A DNA stretch of 40,450 bases from Pilasporangium apinafurcum (Eukaryota > Oomycota > Peronosporomycetes > Pythiales > Pythiaceae), in contig BCKE01000002.1 of assembly GCA_001600495.1 (NCBI GenBank), forward strand, positions 1-40,450, in the 5' to 3' direction. Within the stretch, counting starts at the first letter, position 1. Each line of letters opens with the position of its first letter. A program made the position numbers and the translations under genes. The notes beneath the pieces are model-generated. The model was not told the origin of the DNA, searched no databases, and saw nothing but the letters and a program-made list of their open reading frames with translations. Of this stretch, positions 10,351 to 20,761 are shown piece after piece.

Positions 10351-11355
10351 ATGAAACCTCGTGATGGAGTGCGTGTCAATTGCAGCGGGTTAAGCTTTGA
10401 ATGGAGGTGGTGGCAGATAACAATGGAGTCGCTGCTGCAGGATGAACAGACGCTAGCGTTGCAGTATTACTATTTGTCTGCAGCTCCACCAAATGGATTA
10501 GCAGTAGACCTATCGGTTGAGTCATCCAGCAATCTCGAAGAAATCGAGAAGCCAGCACCAACTACGCTGACAGTACCCGACAGATTAGACGTCCCGCGCA
10601 TGAAATTGAGTTGTCTGACATGGAAGAACCGTCAACACTTTAATGCACTGATGGAGAAACATTCGTTTGTGGTGCTTACAGATCTGGGTGATTCTATCGA
10701 GAGTAAGTACGCCAATCTGATGCACTCGTTTTCTGATTTCTTTACCAGTGACAACGATGAGTGGAAGAGCTCATGCACGAGCAAGCACATCTACCGGAAC
10801 GAAAATGATACGCCGATGTGGTACTGCGGGTACGAACACACAAGCGTACGTGACTGCTTCCGTGTGCATTGTGGCGATATGAGTCGCCTGATTTGGCCAA
10901 ATTCGCGATTTGAAACGCATTGGATGGCTGTACAGCGAGTGTTGCAGCAGATCTGTGATCAGGCATTGAGTCTCACGATGGGATTCAAAACATTTCCCGC
11001 CAATAAACGTACCGACATTGATTTCTCGGTCTGCTATGGACTGCATTACCCCAATACCGTCGGCAGCGGGCAGTCTGAGGTGGAAAACGTCTTTGAACAT
11101 GTCGATCCGAGTCTTTACGTAGCTGAACCTGTGCCTGAAGTTGAAGGACTGGATGTCTTTGACCACCACTCCAAGCAATGGATCTCGGCCGAGAAAGTAT
11201 GTATTCCGGGCAAAGAAATTGTCCTTTTCTGTGGCAAGGCGCTGCAGCGCTGTACTGATGGTCGCATTCCTGGTACGTTGCATCGCGTACGACGCACTAT
11301 GCACCGCCGGTTTTGTGTAATTTATGAACAAAAATATGAGGAATACTTCTTGTAA
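10351..11355 (+). CDS. 2-oxoglutarate/Fe(II)-dependent oxygenase, isopenicillin N synthase-like
   Basis: Single-exon gene of 334 residues from ATG 10351, or 310 from ATG 10423 (MESLLQDEQ), which I find equally likely. The fold is shown by the metal ligands: His and Asp in EHVDPSLYV (about base 11095) and the distal His with the 2-oxoglutarate-binding Arg in GTLHRVRR..RRF (about 11273-11310). The N-terminal part contains SFVVLTDLGD, the position where related oxygenases have their FxxFVVxN-like start. Such enzymes hydroxylate or oxidise small molecules; the substrate cannot be told. Spacing of the ligands and the C-terminal FCVIYE strand fit an intact enzyme. A long antisense ORF over its 3' half is a shadow. 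Confidence 0.8.
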   Translation: MKPRDGVRVNCSGLSFEWRWWQITMESLLQDEQTLALQYYYLSAAPPNGLAVDLSVESSSNLEEIEKPAPTTLTVPDRLDVPRMKLSCLTWKNRQHFNALMEKHSFVVLTDLGDSIESKYANLMHSFSDFFTSDNDEWKSSCTSKHIYRNENDTPMWYCGYEHTSVRDCFRVHCGDMSRLIWPNSRFETHWMAVQRVLQQICDQALSLTMGFKTFPANKRTDIDFSVCYGLHYPNTVGSGQSEVENVFEHVDPSLYVAEPVPEVEGLDVFDHHSKQWISAEKVCIPGKEIVLFCGKALQRCTDGRIPGTLHRVRRTMHRRFCVIYEQKYEEYFL

Positions 11356-11616
11356 AGAAGTGAGGTGCTGGAGAGGGGACTTTGCCGAGCACATACTTGC
11401 TTCAGCAGCGATAGGTTTGTTGTTGTGTGCGAAAAGCTTTAGATCGGAATCATTCTTTGAAAGTGCGCAACATTCGTTATTACATCGATCAAGAATAAAG
11501 TCAGACATAATGAAGTAAACGTGTGCATGTGAACTTACTTTGTAACTTTCGCCTCCTCGTGCATTTCTTCGCCGCAAGCTCTCTATCTGACATATGTATG
11601 ACAATATAGAGATCAC

Positions 11617-13236
11617 CTATTGCTTCTTGATGACACTGACAAACCCGCTGGTCGCCGAGAAATACTTTTCATTAGCCTCTCGAACACGAGCCTGGCGAGC
11701 CTCGGGGTTCATCAGTTCAATACCTTGGACAGGAGTGAACGCCAGACTCGATGCAAGACCCGAGAGCGGTGGTTTCGACGCCGAATAGCTAGCAGCCTTA
11801 AGCTTTTTGGATGTTTGCTTCTGTTCTTTCCGCATAATGCGCAGATTGCCCGAGCCTTCCTGACCAAGTCGCCCAGCGGTGATACCCATGGCATTGTCGC
11901 CATATTCTTCGTCGGCAGTCGCAAACGACTGTCGATTCATCTCTTGTCGGACCTCGGTCATCTGTAGCCGTTCCTTCATCTTGCGATATCGCTTGCCACC
12001 GCGTTTGCGGCGCGGTTTTTCGTCCGGAATGGGCAACGCCTTCTTTGTTTTCGCCTTTTGCGGTTCCTGCCATTTTTCGATTTTCTCGATCAGCTCATTA
12101 CGAAATTGGATACCAGTCAAGCCTTCTCTGTCTGTTTGATGTGGTTGGCTATCAACTCGCGCCATCAAAGCGATTTTTCCAGCGAGTGCCCGACAAGCCT
12201 TCATGCGCAAATATGGAGGAACGTTCTGGACTATATCACTATAAAAGATGATGCCTGTATGTTTCAGAGCTGCCTGAGACGAAAACCCACTGAGTACTTT
12301 TCTTTGTTGTCCCAGTACCTGCAGGTTACACGATGGGATGCGTGACAAGTTGGCGACTCCTCCAGCTAATCCAATCAATTGCGCGGCGATTCGTGTGCCG
12401 ACAAGTTGAGAGACGTTCGGCGCCAGGTAGTTCATGCGGCTCTCCACAAATTTCAGGATGGTTGTCTTGTCTTCGTCAAAAGCGAGCAATTCATCACAGG
12501 CATCCATACAGGTCTTCAAGTCTTCAGGCGAAAGCGGCTTCCCACTCGTACCAGATCCTGTGACCGAAATACTGATGACAGCAGCACTGGGCAGCAGTTT
12601 TGATAAATCCACGACCGTCAAGTCCATCTCGTTGCCGATCTGTTTGACCACACGCGCGTAATCGAGTGCATTGGGTACCAATGAATCCAGTTCAGGGAAC
12701 TTTTTGGAGTAGACTTCAATGATGAACCGATGAATCGCTGCGATTTCGTCGTCGATCTGCACCATCAAGTCGTTTGAGGTCACTACGAGGTCATACTCGG
12801 CACTACCTTCTACCAACTTGTCCACATAGATCGGTTCGTTGCTGTCAACGTACTCGCGAATCGTCTGGACGTGCTGCAAGTACTTTTGCGACCGCTTTAG
12901 TGTGGCAATCGCTTCGATTCCATGCTTTGCTACACCACTCTGCAGGATCTGATCAATATTACTGCCGTCCGTAGACACAAATGCAGCGAAATCACGCTTT
13001 CCTGTGACGTTCTTTCCAGTAAAACCATTCGTTCCTCGCGCTTGCTTCTGTGCGTTACTGTCATCATACTGATCGTGGTCGTCCTTGCTCTCTGGGTCGC
13101 CTTGATCTCCCTCACGCGCACGTGTTTCTTCGTCTATCAATGCCTGTTCTTCCTCATTCTCTTCTTCTTCTTCTTCGTTGCTTCCGTCACTCAACTCATC
13201 CAGATCTTCCAGGAACGAATCTGCTAACGACGACAT
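11617..13236 (-). CDS. PRPF31: U4/U6-U5 tri-snRNP protein PRP31
   Basis: Spliceosomal protein that binds the U4 snRNA/15.5K complex and is needed to form the U4/U6-U5 tri-snRNP. It is a 539-residue single exon with the usual start MSSLADSFLEDLDELSD. An acidic stretch is followed by a NOSIC region (about residues 90-185), a Nop domain (about 190-340) with the conserved GTRIAAQLIGLAGGVANL, and a Prp31 C-terminal domain with KKALPIPDEKPRRKRGGKR and an RKMKERLQMTEVR helix. The C-terminus SGFVSVIKK also fits the family. The length is close to the human protein (about 500), the excess lying in the acidic N-terminal region. Confidence 0.95.
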   Translation of the reverse strand: MSSLADSFLEDLDELSDGSNEEEEEENEEEQALIDEETRAREGDQGDPESKDDHDQYDDSNAQKQARGTNGFTGKNVTGKRDFAAFVSTDGSNIDQILQSGVAKHGIEAIATLKRSQKYLQHVQTIREYVDSNEPIYVDKLVEGSAEYDLVVTSNDLMVQIDDEIAAIHRFIIEVYSKKFPELDSLVPNALDYARVVKQIGNEMDLTVVDLSKLLPSAAVISISVTGSGTSGKPLSPEDLKTCMDACDELLAFDEDKTTILKFVESRMNYLAPNVSQLVGTRIAAQLIGLAGGVANLSRIPSCNLQVLGQQRKVLSGFSSQAALKHTGIIFYSDIVQNVPPYLRMKACRALAGKIALMARVDSQPHQTDREGLTGIQFRNELIEKIEKWQEPQKAKTKKALPIPDEKPRRKRGGKRYRKMKERLQMTEVRQEMNRQSFATADEEYGDNAMGITAGRLGQEGSGNLRIMRKEQKQTSKKLKAASYSASKPPLSGLASSLAFTPVQGIELMNPEARQARVREANEKYFSATSGFVSVIKKQ

Positions 13237-13631
13237 CCTGTGCTCTTTCTCTTCTTGTTTGGTATTTCGTTTGTTCGGGTTGCCTTTTTAGCCATTCTGC
13301 TCTATTTCGACAAAAGGCAACAATTTGTGACATTTTAGACGTGTCAAGAATGCCAAAAGAAATATTCTTTTGAACGATTTATAGAATGAATCAAATCTGA
13401 TGATCTCTATTCGATGCTTTCTCTTGTCAATCATCTACTTGTGTTATATCAAGAACTACACACGTTCCCATCGAAGTGCGTTGTCATGCATTTTCCTGGT
13501 ACCGTTTGCTTGCTTAGTTACATCCACTAAGGTAACAAAAAGCAAGTGTACCATGAAGCCTCATCCATTTCACACCATTATATTTTGTGAAATTGAGCTT
13601 GAAAACCAAACTTGTAGGCTCACCGCAAAAA
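13237..13631. other. Intergenic region between PRP31 start and DEAD-box helicase end
   Basis: Both flanking genes are on the minus strand. The stretch holds the PRP31 promoter and the helicase 3' end. I see no additional gene; the short ORFs across it have no recognisable features. Confidence 0.4.
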
Positions 13632-15464
13632 TCACCTTTTACGGCCACGTTGACCACTTCCCTGATCCTTACCCGCCACGTAAGGCGAAGGTCGAATGCC
13701 TTTTGCCCCCATCAAGTGCATCTTAGCCAACACTCGTTTTTCCAGCTGAGGTGTTTCGGCTAAGCCGATCGATTTACTGTATTCCTCTCCAACTTCCACA
13801 ACACGATTATTGCTGATACTCAACGATGATCGAACACTCGCGTAAAATCCAAGCATGGCCTTGTACGATTTCTGTGCAATTGTCTCCAGCTCCGAATTAT
13901 CTTTGAGATTCGCGATGACACGTCCCGTGCGCAAGTCTGCGCCATTCACATCTGGTTTGGTAGTTTCTTCCAAACGTAAATCCGAGAGCGTTTTCAACAC
14001 ATTCTTCTCAAAATCCGCCAGGATTAATATACCACAGCCTGCCATGCCCGCACGAGCTGTTCGTCCAATCCGATGGATGTACTGTTCACGAGTAGTATAC
14101 CCTATCTGTAGCACTAATGATACGTCTGGATAGTCCACTCCACGCGCAGATACATCGGAAGAGAACATGATTACCTTCTTTCCGTGGCGGAAGGCATCGG
14201 CAGTTTGCGTGCGGTATGATTGGCTTTTCCGGGAATGCATTTCCATAATACCAGAAAACCCAGCCGCACTAAAGAGTTGTGCTGTAAACTGCGCCGCGCG
14301 TGCAGTCGGAAAAAACACCATGATCTTGTAGTCTTGTTTCTTCATGTGTTCGACGATAAGGGTTTCGACAATCAAAATAATCTCACGTAGTTCACAAGTG
14401 ATGTATTTTTGCACAGCTTGCTCGTTCGTTTGGATCTCATTCTCGTTAATAGTGTCCACAAACGCATGGTCGGGGCGTAGAGTCATATTCTTTAGCTCCT
14501 CCGTGGAATCTGGCAAAGTGGCACTAAATAATAGTGTCTGACGCTCCTTTGGCAAGTAACTAATGATATCCATAATAAACTTGCAAAACCCCATATCCAG
14601 CAACCGATCAGCTTCATCCAGCACAAGCACAGATGTTGCAGCTAGTTTACGAGTGATATCTCCAGTATTTCGATTGATATGGTCTCGTAAACGACCTGGT
14701 GTCGCGATGAGAATATCAAGTGGTTTCGTACCCTCTAAGACTTGAAAGTCACGCTTCATGCTGGTACCACCGACAAAGCTCTTAATGTTCAACTCGTGGA
14801 ACTGTGCGACACGATGTGCTTCTGCCGCGATCTGATTTGTCAATTCCCGCGTGGGTGAAAGTATCACTACAGGAATTGAATCCGATTGGCGATTATCACG
14901 CACCAGTTTTTCAATGATTGGCAGCAAGAACGCGATGGTTTTCCCGTTACCAGTCTTGGCCTTCGCGAGCACATCCTTGCCTTCGAGAATGTGAGAAAAT
15001 GTTTCACATTGCACATGCGTCATTCGCTCATATTTTAAAACATCCACGATAGCACGCCTCGATTTGGCAGAGATGTCCAGGGAGGAGAAAAGTACGTCTG
15101 ATAAGTGATCCATGGTCTTCGTTATGTTGATTTTCTCCTCATCATCGTCAGTCCCCACATGCAACACGTCCGTGTCTTTACCCTTTTGCATTTGTACATT
15201 CTTTGATTTCGCACCATTTGATTCACCATGCTGTTTCGTCTGTTCCTTCTTACCAGTACTCACATTTCCGTCTTGAGATTTATTTTGCTCAGGTTTCTCT
15301 TGCCCTTCAACAGTGGATGATCGTTTGCGCTTGCCTCCACGACGTGTCTTCTTACCATTACTAGTATTTTCGCCTTGCGACTGTTTCTGTGGCGGACGTG
15401 ATGACGAGGTCGGTGTTTTCTTCTTGCGTTTCTCAATCGTAGGTGCACTATCAGCATTCGTCAT
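13632..15464 (-). CDS. DEAD-box ATP-dependent RNA helicase (MSS116/plant RH31-like)
   Basis: RNA-unwinding ATPase. I start it at ATG 15464, giving about 610 residues; the frame continues upstream only to a TTG at 15551. Residues 1-125 are Lys/Ser/Gln-rich and low-complexity. The helicase core has all main motifs: AKTGNGKT (Walker A, near residue 170), PTRELTNQI, TPGRL, DEAD (near 284), SATLP, SSDVSARGVDYPDV and HRIGRTARAG (near 468). The text following motif V (SLVLQIGYTTREQYIHRIG) and the C-terminal extension resemble the MSS116/CYT-19 group, which often acts in mitochondria or chloroplasts. No clear presequence is visible, and the basic N-terminus would equally suit a nuclear or nucleolar protein. 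Confidence 0.9.
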   Translation of the reverse strand: MTNADSAPTIEKRKKKTPTSSSRPPQKQSQGENTSNGKKTRRGGKRKRSSTVEGQEKPEQNKSQDGNVSTGKKEQTKQHGESNGAKSKNVQMQKGKDTDVLHVGTDDDEEKINITKTMDHLSDVLFSSLDISAKSRRAIVDVLKYERMTHVQCETFSHILEGKDVLAKAKTGNGKTIAFLLPIIEKLVRDNRQSDSIPVVILSPTRELTNQIAAEAHRVAQFHELNIKSFVGGTSMKRDFQVLEGTKPLDILIATPGRLRDHINRNTGDITRKLAATSVLVLDEADRLLDMGFCKFIMDIISYLPKERQTLLFSATLPDSTEELKNMTLRPDHAFVDTINENEIQTNEQAVQKYITCELREIILIVETLIVEHMKKQDYKIMVFFPTARAAQFTAQLFSAAGFSGIMEMHSRKSQSYRTQTADAFRHGKKVIMFSSDVSARGVDYPDVSLVLQIGYTTREQYIHRIGRTARAGMAGCGILILADFEKNVLKTLSDLRLEETTKPDVNGADLRTGRVIANLKDNSELETIAQKSYKAMLGFYASVRSSLSISNNRVVEVGEEYSKSIGLAETPQLEKRVLAKMHLMGAKGIRPSPYVAGKDQGSGQRGRKR

Positions 15465-16304
15465 CTTGCTGACCTTGGTTTCAAAATCTTTTTGTGTTGA
15501 TCTCTTCAAGAAATATACACAGTCACCTCTATCTCTTTCGCAGCCAATCAAATCTCACAATAGACTCAGAAACAGTCCATATGATAGGTTTCATTAATTA
15601 ACAAGCAATCCGCGAGCCAACGGTGCCAGTTTTCAGTTGTTTTCCTAAACTCAAAAAATCCGCAACTGCCTTTTAGCACATAATATTTTGGCATAGGATA
15701 GTTTTTTATTTGTAATGATGAACAAAGCAAACAGCGTTCAAATCGAACTAGTGGTTGTCGAGTAATTAGCGGTCAAAGATGAGTATTCGCTTCCATTTTG
15801 GCATTGTTTTAGCTTGATGGTCATCGTTTTTATTTCTTTTGATTCATAATTCGTTTCATATATGTCATTTACCCTAACCATATTGAATAAAATGAGCTCT
15901 AATATTGTCAAGAGTGTTTGTCGTCCAAGTAATTTGGCGGCAATCTTCGAGTTATTGGTGCAATACTGTTGGTGTCTTAAGCCACTCTTCAGCACTTGAG
16001 TTCCATACTATGTGCTACAGAGTATATCATTGGACAAAAATGGTATTGTGGTATTTTTTATGTTCTGAACGACCTTGAGAATCGCAAAATCGATGACCAT
16101 CTGACAGAAAATGCAAATTTTGTCGTACCAGTTCTCCTCTCTGGATGCTACGACTTGGATAATAATCACGGGAAACAAGTTTTCTTGGACGGATCTGTTT
16201 CGAACTGCCACACATTTTCGTAGAGCACGAATAGCGGATTTTTTGGATTTTGGCCAACCTAAGAATTAGGCTGTTTTTGGCTCCCTTGACTTGCGGATTG
16301 CTTG
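15465..16304. other. AT-rich intergenic stretch
   Basis: No gene found. The helicase promoter lies at its left end. The remainder is AT-rich with only short ORFs without recognisable domains, and it leads into the transposable element at 16308. Confidence 0.4.
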
Positions 16305-16307
16305 TTA

Positions 16308-17030
16308 AAAGGAAAAATTCCAAAAGGTGACACAAATCGAATATTCGTGCGAAAGGTGATACAGCTTGTTTTAAACATCTACCATAGTATTTCTTACCGC
16401 CTCAGTGCTGTAAATTACGGAGTATCCGAAAAATTACAAACTATCAGCGAGTCTTTTAGCTATTATTTTGTTCAGAAAACAAATTTTAAGCAATAAAATG
16501 ACATAATCAACGAAAAAAATCGTAGGCTATCAGCTAGTGGTAGTTTCAGCAAAATCCAGTATGCAGAAAGACCTATCTGTAGCAGTTACAATGACAAAGG
16601 ATGAACATAAAGTAGTCTTTACCCTTCATATCACTCAGATCTCCAGCCCAAAGAAACAATATGGGGCAAGTAGGAACACAGTATACCAAAATTGCTACCT
16701 TCGAGGATGTGTTCGAAAGACTGCAAGCAGCATTCTTACAGTTAGCTGCTGTACAAGTCCAGGGAGTGTATTGACAACGTGATTTTTTATTGACAGAGAA
16801 TTGTAAATTATCATGTGTATATGTGTTTTCAACTTACCAGATTGTCTAGATTTCGGTGAGATATGGCAAATAACCAAGTAAAAGAGGATCATGGATGGTG
16901 TCGTGCATTGCAAAAAAAAGGATAATGCTGTAACTCTTCAGGGACTTCGTAATTTACAGCACTGTGGCAGTAAGAAATACTAAGGTAGATGTTTAAAACA
17001 ATTTGTATTACCTTTTGGAATTTTTCCTTT
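16308..17030. mobile_element. 723-bp inverted-repeat element flanked by TTA (PIF/Harbinger-like TSD)
   Basis: The two ends start with the same 21 bp, AAAGGAAAAATTCCAAAAGG followed by T, reading inward from 16308 and from 17030. The similarity continues for about 90-115 bp (left to about 16423, right from about 16944), with the shared core TTTTAAACATCTACC. The left arm has an extra segment of about 30 bp around 16329-16357 that looks like a local duplication. The trinucleotide TTA sits just outside both ends (16305-16307 and 17031-17033), like the TWA target duplications of PIF/Harbinger elements. The interior holds only broken coding text. I therefore read it as a non-autonomous or decayed DNA transposon; the superfamily is inferred from the TSD alone. 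Confidence 0.65.
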
Positions 17031-17236
17031 TTATTTTCTAACTATTTTGGTATTTTTTCTCTTATATAAGTCAATAAAATGTCTCTAAATGAGATGAAAT
17101 AATTTGACTGGCTAACAGAAAATTTGCACAATAAATTGATCAGTTGGTACTAAATCGAAATTTTATGTTACCATAAGTTGCGTTTTAAAATCAACTTTTT
17201 TGCTCACAACGTTACCAAATTGAAACAAGGATCAAA

Positions 17237-18058
17237 ATGGAGGAGATGGCAGCAATGCTGAATGACTACGCAGGCGGGATTCAAAGGTCGTTTGCGGCAG
17301 TCTTTGACCGCGTTGGCGAGAGCTTGGCACAAAGCGGTCAGATGATGCAAATGATGAACGAGGTCATGGAAGCGGCGTTACTTCAGAACCTACAGATCAC
17401 ATACAAGGTTGTACTCTCCCAGCATGCAGCGACGGAGTTGAGGATTACAGTGGATAATCATTCGCAAATCACGCTCTCCAATGTGAGCGTGACTGTAAAG
17501 CCTGATAATGTGGATGCTAATTTGTTTAGCACGATATTAGAGACGTTCCAAGCAGGCGATCAGCATGTCCTGAACGTTCCCGTGCATCAGAAGGACTTTA
17601 CATCATCACGCTCTGGTGTCATTCAGCTCTCGTTTCCGAGCCCTGGCACACAGCAATTGCTTCAAAAAAGCTGCATATTTCGTGTTTTGCTCTTCCACCA
17701 AGGAAGTTTCGAGGCAGTACCGAATCATGAAATCGATCCAACACACAAAATGGCTTCGTCTGTTTCCGACAAAATCTCGCTGGAGACAGTGCGCGAGCTG
17801 CTTCGATTGTCGCCGTTCGATGCGCTGATGACCACAGATATTGGCATGTATCGCTTCTGTGTTTATCTAAAATCCGGCGAAGGAGATGTGTTCTATCTGT
17901 CGGTTCATAAAGGAAGTGATGTATCCGAGTCTCAAGTTGTTGTTTCTGCTCAAGTAAATCCATCCGCCGCAGGAGCCCCCAATGACCACGATCATCAGCG
18001 ACTGCAGCTCCAATGCGATGAACTTATTTGTGAGTTAGAAGATGTGTCAGGAAAGTAA
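17237..18058 (+). CDS. Uncharacterised protein, probably beta-rich, 273 residues
   Basis: I do not recognise the family. The ORF starts at ATG 17237 and has no introns. The first 45 residues are Met/Gln/Ala-rich and helical in character. Then comes a segment reading like an immunoglobulin- or adaptin-ear-like beta sandwich, with alternating hydrophobic residues: LRITVDNHSQITLSNVSVTV, about residues 71-90. A second domain of about 75 residues follows (near 180-255), with FDALMTTDIGMYRFCVYL. It has no signal peptide, no TM segment and few Cys. Composition and codon use match neighbouring housekeeping genes, which argues that it is real, in contrast to the decayed DNA just upstream. Confidence 0.7.
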   Translation: MEEMAAMLNDYAGGIQRSFAAVFDRVGESLAQSGQMMQMMNEVMEAALLQNLQITYKVVLSQHAATELRITVDNHSQITLSNVSVTVKPDNVDANLFSTILETFQAGDQHVLNVPVHQKDFTSSRSGVIQLSFPSPGTQQLLQKSCIFRVLLFHQGSFEAVPNHEIDPTHKMASSVSDKISLETVRELLRLSPFDALMTTDIGMYRFCVYLKSGEGDVFYLSVHKGSDVSESQVVVSAQVNPSAAGAPNDHDHQRLQLQCDELICELEDVSGK

Positions 18059-18222
18059 TTGCGTAAATTTAAGTTGAATTATCCTGCAATCGAAAGTTTG
18101 ACAACAAATACTGTTGTATTTTATCGTCATGAAACCACTCTACCTGTCAAGTATATACACAGGATACTCGCACTTACTTGTTCTTCTCCTACTGCAAATG
18201 CTAACGACTGCAATGTCAATGC

Positions 18223-19095
18223 TCACGCCCATTGACGCTTAGCTAGATAACCACGGTCGCTGAACCACTTGTGCAAAAGAAATGATTGCAGCGCATACAT
18301 CACTGCCAACATGCCAATTTCCAGTGCAGTGTACCACATGATACGAGACTGATTGCTTTCAAGCGCTGAAACACACATATCACAACAGTATATATTAGCA
18401 TAAGAGCTCACTGACCACACGAACGCACATTTCAACGTTCACTTACTCTGTCGGTGACGGCGCTCTCGCGATCGGTAGTAATCCTGTTCCGATTTAATTA
18501 ACTCCAACAAGCCCTTGATTCTTCCCAGTGACGTAGTCACACCCTCAATGTGCTCTACATGAACAGCCAGAAAGAGTTCGTCAATCACCAAGCGAATCAA
18601 ATCTAATAACAACTACAGCAATAACGTACGTTTTCGGGCATACTCTTCCAATTCATCCTCTTCACCCAGGTCGTTTTCGTTCGAGAGATCAAATGACGTG
18701 TAGAACTCCACGATCTTATGGTCGTACGAGCTATGCGTGTTATCCAAGCAAAACTTGTACCAACCGCCACGATGTTCCGATTCGAAATTAAAGCCGTTAT
18801 GCTGAACGTCGTTGCTTTCTTCGTCCCGCAACGTCGTGATCAGCTGGTTGAAAAACTGGTTCTTGGTGTCACTTTCTGTGGGCACTGACTGGTATGGACC
18901 AAACGCCTTCAAGCGAATATCGTAAAGATCTTGCGACTCCAGCACACCAATCCGCATGTACGCCGTGCGTTTGGTGCGCACATACTCATAGAAGCACTCT
19001 TGTGTCTTTCCCGGTACATCGACTATTAGTGCATCTACAAACAGCACTAGTAATGCCAAACACGCCACTAATTCATACACACGAGCAGCGACCAT
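18223..19095 (-). CDS. p24/TMED family cargo receptor (emp24/gp25L), three exons
   Basis: p24 proteins cycle between ER and Golgi and help sort cargo into COPII/COPI vesicles. Exons are 19095-18630, 18554-18447 and 18365-18223, with introns of 75 and 81 bp, giving 238 residues. The start at ATG 19095 gives a signal peptide (VYELVACLALLVLFVDALIV). A GOLD domain follows, with TQECFYEYV near its start and WYKFCLDN containing the second conserved Cys. Then come a coiled-coil segment (SEQDYYRSRERRHRQTLESN) and a C-terminal TM helix. For exon 2 the acceptor at 18554 was preferred over an earlier AG that would give a 27-bp intron; it yields a normal intron and the family spacing. The cytosolic tail FSDRGYLAKRQWA lacks an obvious KKxx retrieval signal. 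Confidence 0.88.
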
Positions 19096-19829
19096 GGCCC
19101 TCCTTCTCTTTCTCTCTCCTTGTGATACGAAGCTAGCTCTTCCTCTCAGAAGTTGTTCAGAGAGAGAGAGAGACGCCAATTTCATGCAGACGACATAACG
19201 GTACGTGACCGGTATACTGGTTCAGTGCAAGCGGTGTTATACACAGCTGAAGCTATAAAAGCGAGGGAACAGTAATGTCTATAACGACCAACACATCAAC
19301 ATGCCTCAGTGTGAATTGCGAATTGCGCTTCATGTCTCGATTTCATTGACAATCATGAGAATACGCGGATCCACATGATGCGTTATAATATTTTGCTTAC
19401 ACCCGATTGAATGGGAAAGCTACGTTATTGCCCACGGGAACGACTAACTTTTCCATTTGCTCTGGTACAGAAACAATGCTTTCTGTTGTGATGAATGGGA
19501 AAAAATATTGTACCGCAGCTCGGTTCTTGGAGTGTATTTGTGGTGATAAATGGTGAACGTGGAAGCACAACAAATAAGGAGTGACCGCGGCGTTGGTTAT
19601 TGAGCAAAATATCATGTATGACATTTTACAGTCGCTAATTATACTCTGTGTCGAGTAAACGTTCTTCCACTCCTTCATCCCCAATAAGTGCCGAAGCACT
19701 CGCCGACCATAGCTCATATATGTGAAGTCATACTCAGCTACATTCTATCCATTGGATTCTCAAATGATATTCATATCGAAGTCATTCATTAATCATTTAC
19801 CTCTCTGCTTAAAGCAAGCACCAGACAAT
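19096..19829. other. Intergenic region upstream of the p24 gene
   Basis: No gene supported. A short AG-dinucleotide run (about 19160-19172) lies just upstream of the p24 start. Small ORFs between 19397 and 19717 show no recognisable domain. Confidence 0.35.
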
Positions 19830-20761
19830 TTGCGCTCCACCTGCAATCCTTCCTTCTCAGCATGTAAGAGAACATTTTCTTCTTAAAGTTGCTCCAATGA
19901 GTCTTCCCCATCCAAAGCTATCGTTTCTACAATCTGCACTTCCATCTTCAAGTCCGTCAAGTCTTCATTGTTCTTGTACATGACCGAAAACTCTTTACGT
20001 GTCAGCTGCAGAGCGCAATCTACTTGGCTATTCTTTCCCAATAGTTGCTCATCCAACTTACTGATCTGCGCCATTTCATACTTCAAACATGCGACTCGAC
20101 AAACAACATCTGTCAAGCACTACGAATTCTTTTTCCTTGAGCTACAATTCGACACATACACTTGCCACTTCACTCTTTCAACTCACTTCCGCATGGATCA
20201 ATGCAAGCTAAAGTTCACTCATTTCTTTCATCATTCCCTGCTCTGCCTTCACGTGAGAGTCGACATATGCTTCATAAGTACCTCGCATTTGATGACTTTA
20301 CTCCATATATTGACTGTACTTTGACTCTAAGTTAATCACTTCCTCCTGCTTCACCAGTAGATAGATCCCATCTTCTTCTGTCTGCATCCACACAGCTTCC
20401 ATCTCTCTCGTACACAAGGATGTTTCTCACCTTACGCTCAGCGTTTACAGCGATATGGAGATTGTTCAATTCTTTTCGAGCTCAACCAATGTAAGAACGA
20501 GCTGTTCATGGCTAATCGACAACTTGTGAGCTGTAAACTCGGCATCAATTGCTTCATTCTGATAAACAGTGATCACTAGTACTTGCAGTGATGACCATTT
20601 TACAACGCTGTCGATCAGTCGCCGTGCACGATTCAATCTTTCCTATTGACTCTCGTATCCCGTTTCCATCTATTGGAGATTTCCATATCCACATACTGCA
20701 ATGAGTTATATGTATGTCTTGCAAAATACTCGTTCTCCGGTATCAACTGCGTTTCTGACAT
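19830..20761 (-). pseudogene. Decayed coiled-coil protein gene
   Basis: Minus-strand translation gives heptad-like, charged text broken by stops and frameshifts. An ATG at 20761 overlaps the stop of the IQ gene copy (TGATG) and opens MSETQLIPENEYFARHTYNS, which ends at a stop after about 42 codons. Further along come EFTAHKLSISHEQLVLTLVE (about 20540-20480), MEAVWMQTEEDGIYLLVKQE (about 20395-20335) and KYEMAQISKLDEQLLGKNSQ (about 20087-20030). Several stops differ by one base from Gln or Trp codons. This is what an old coding sequence under no selection looks like. I could not identify the parent protein. An alternative is that it is the ruined 3' part of the IQ gene itself. Confidence 0.5.

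Noticed and set aside
10771-11616. 281-codon minus-strand ORF opposite the 2OG oxygenase
   Set aside because: Shadow of the oxygenase reading frame; the plus strand has the HxD..H..R motifs and the minus translation has none.
18555-18629. A 27-bp mini-intron in the p24 gene (18629-18603)
   Set aside because: The same donor with the next acceptor (18555/18554) gives a normal 75-bp intron, keeps phase 1 and restores family spacing, so no ultra-short intron is needed.
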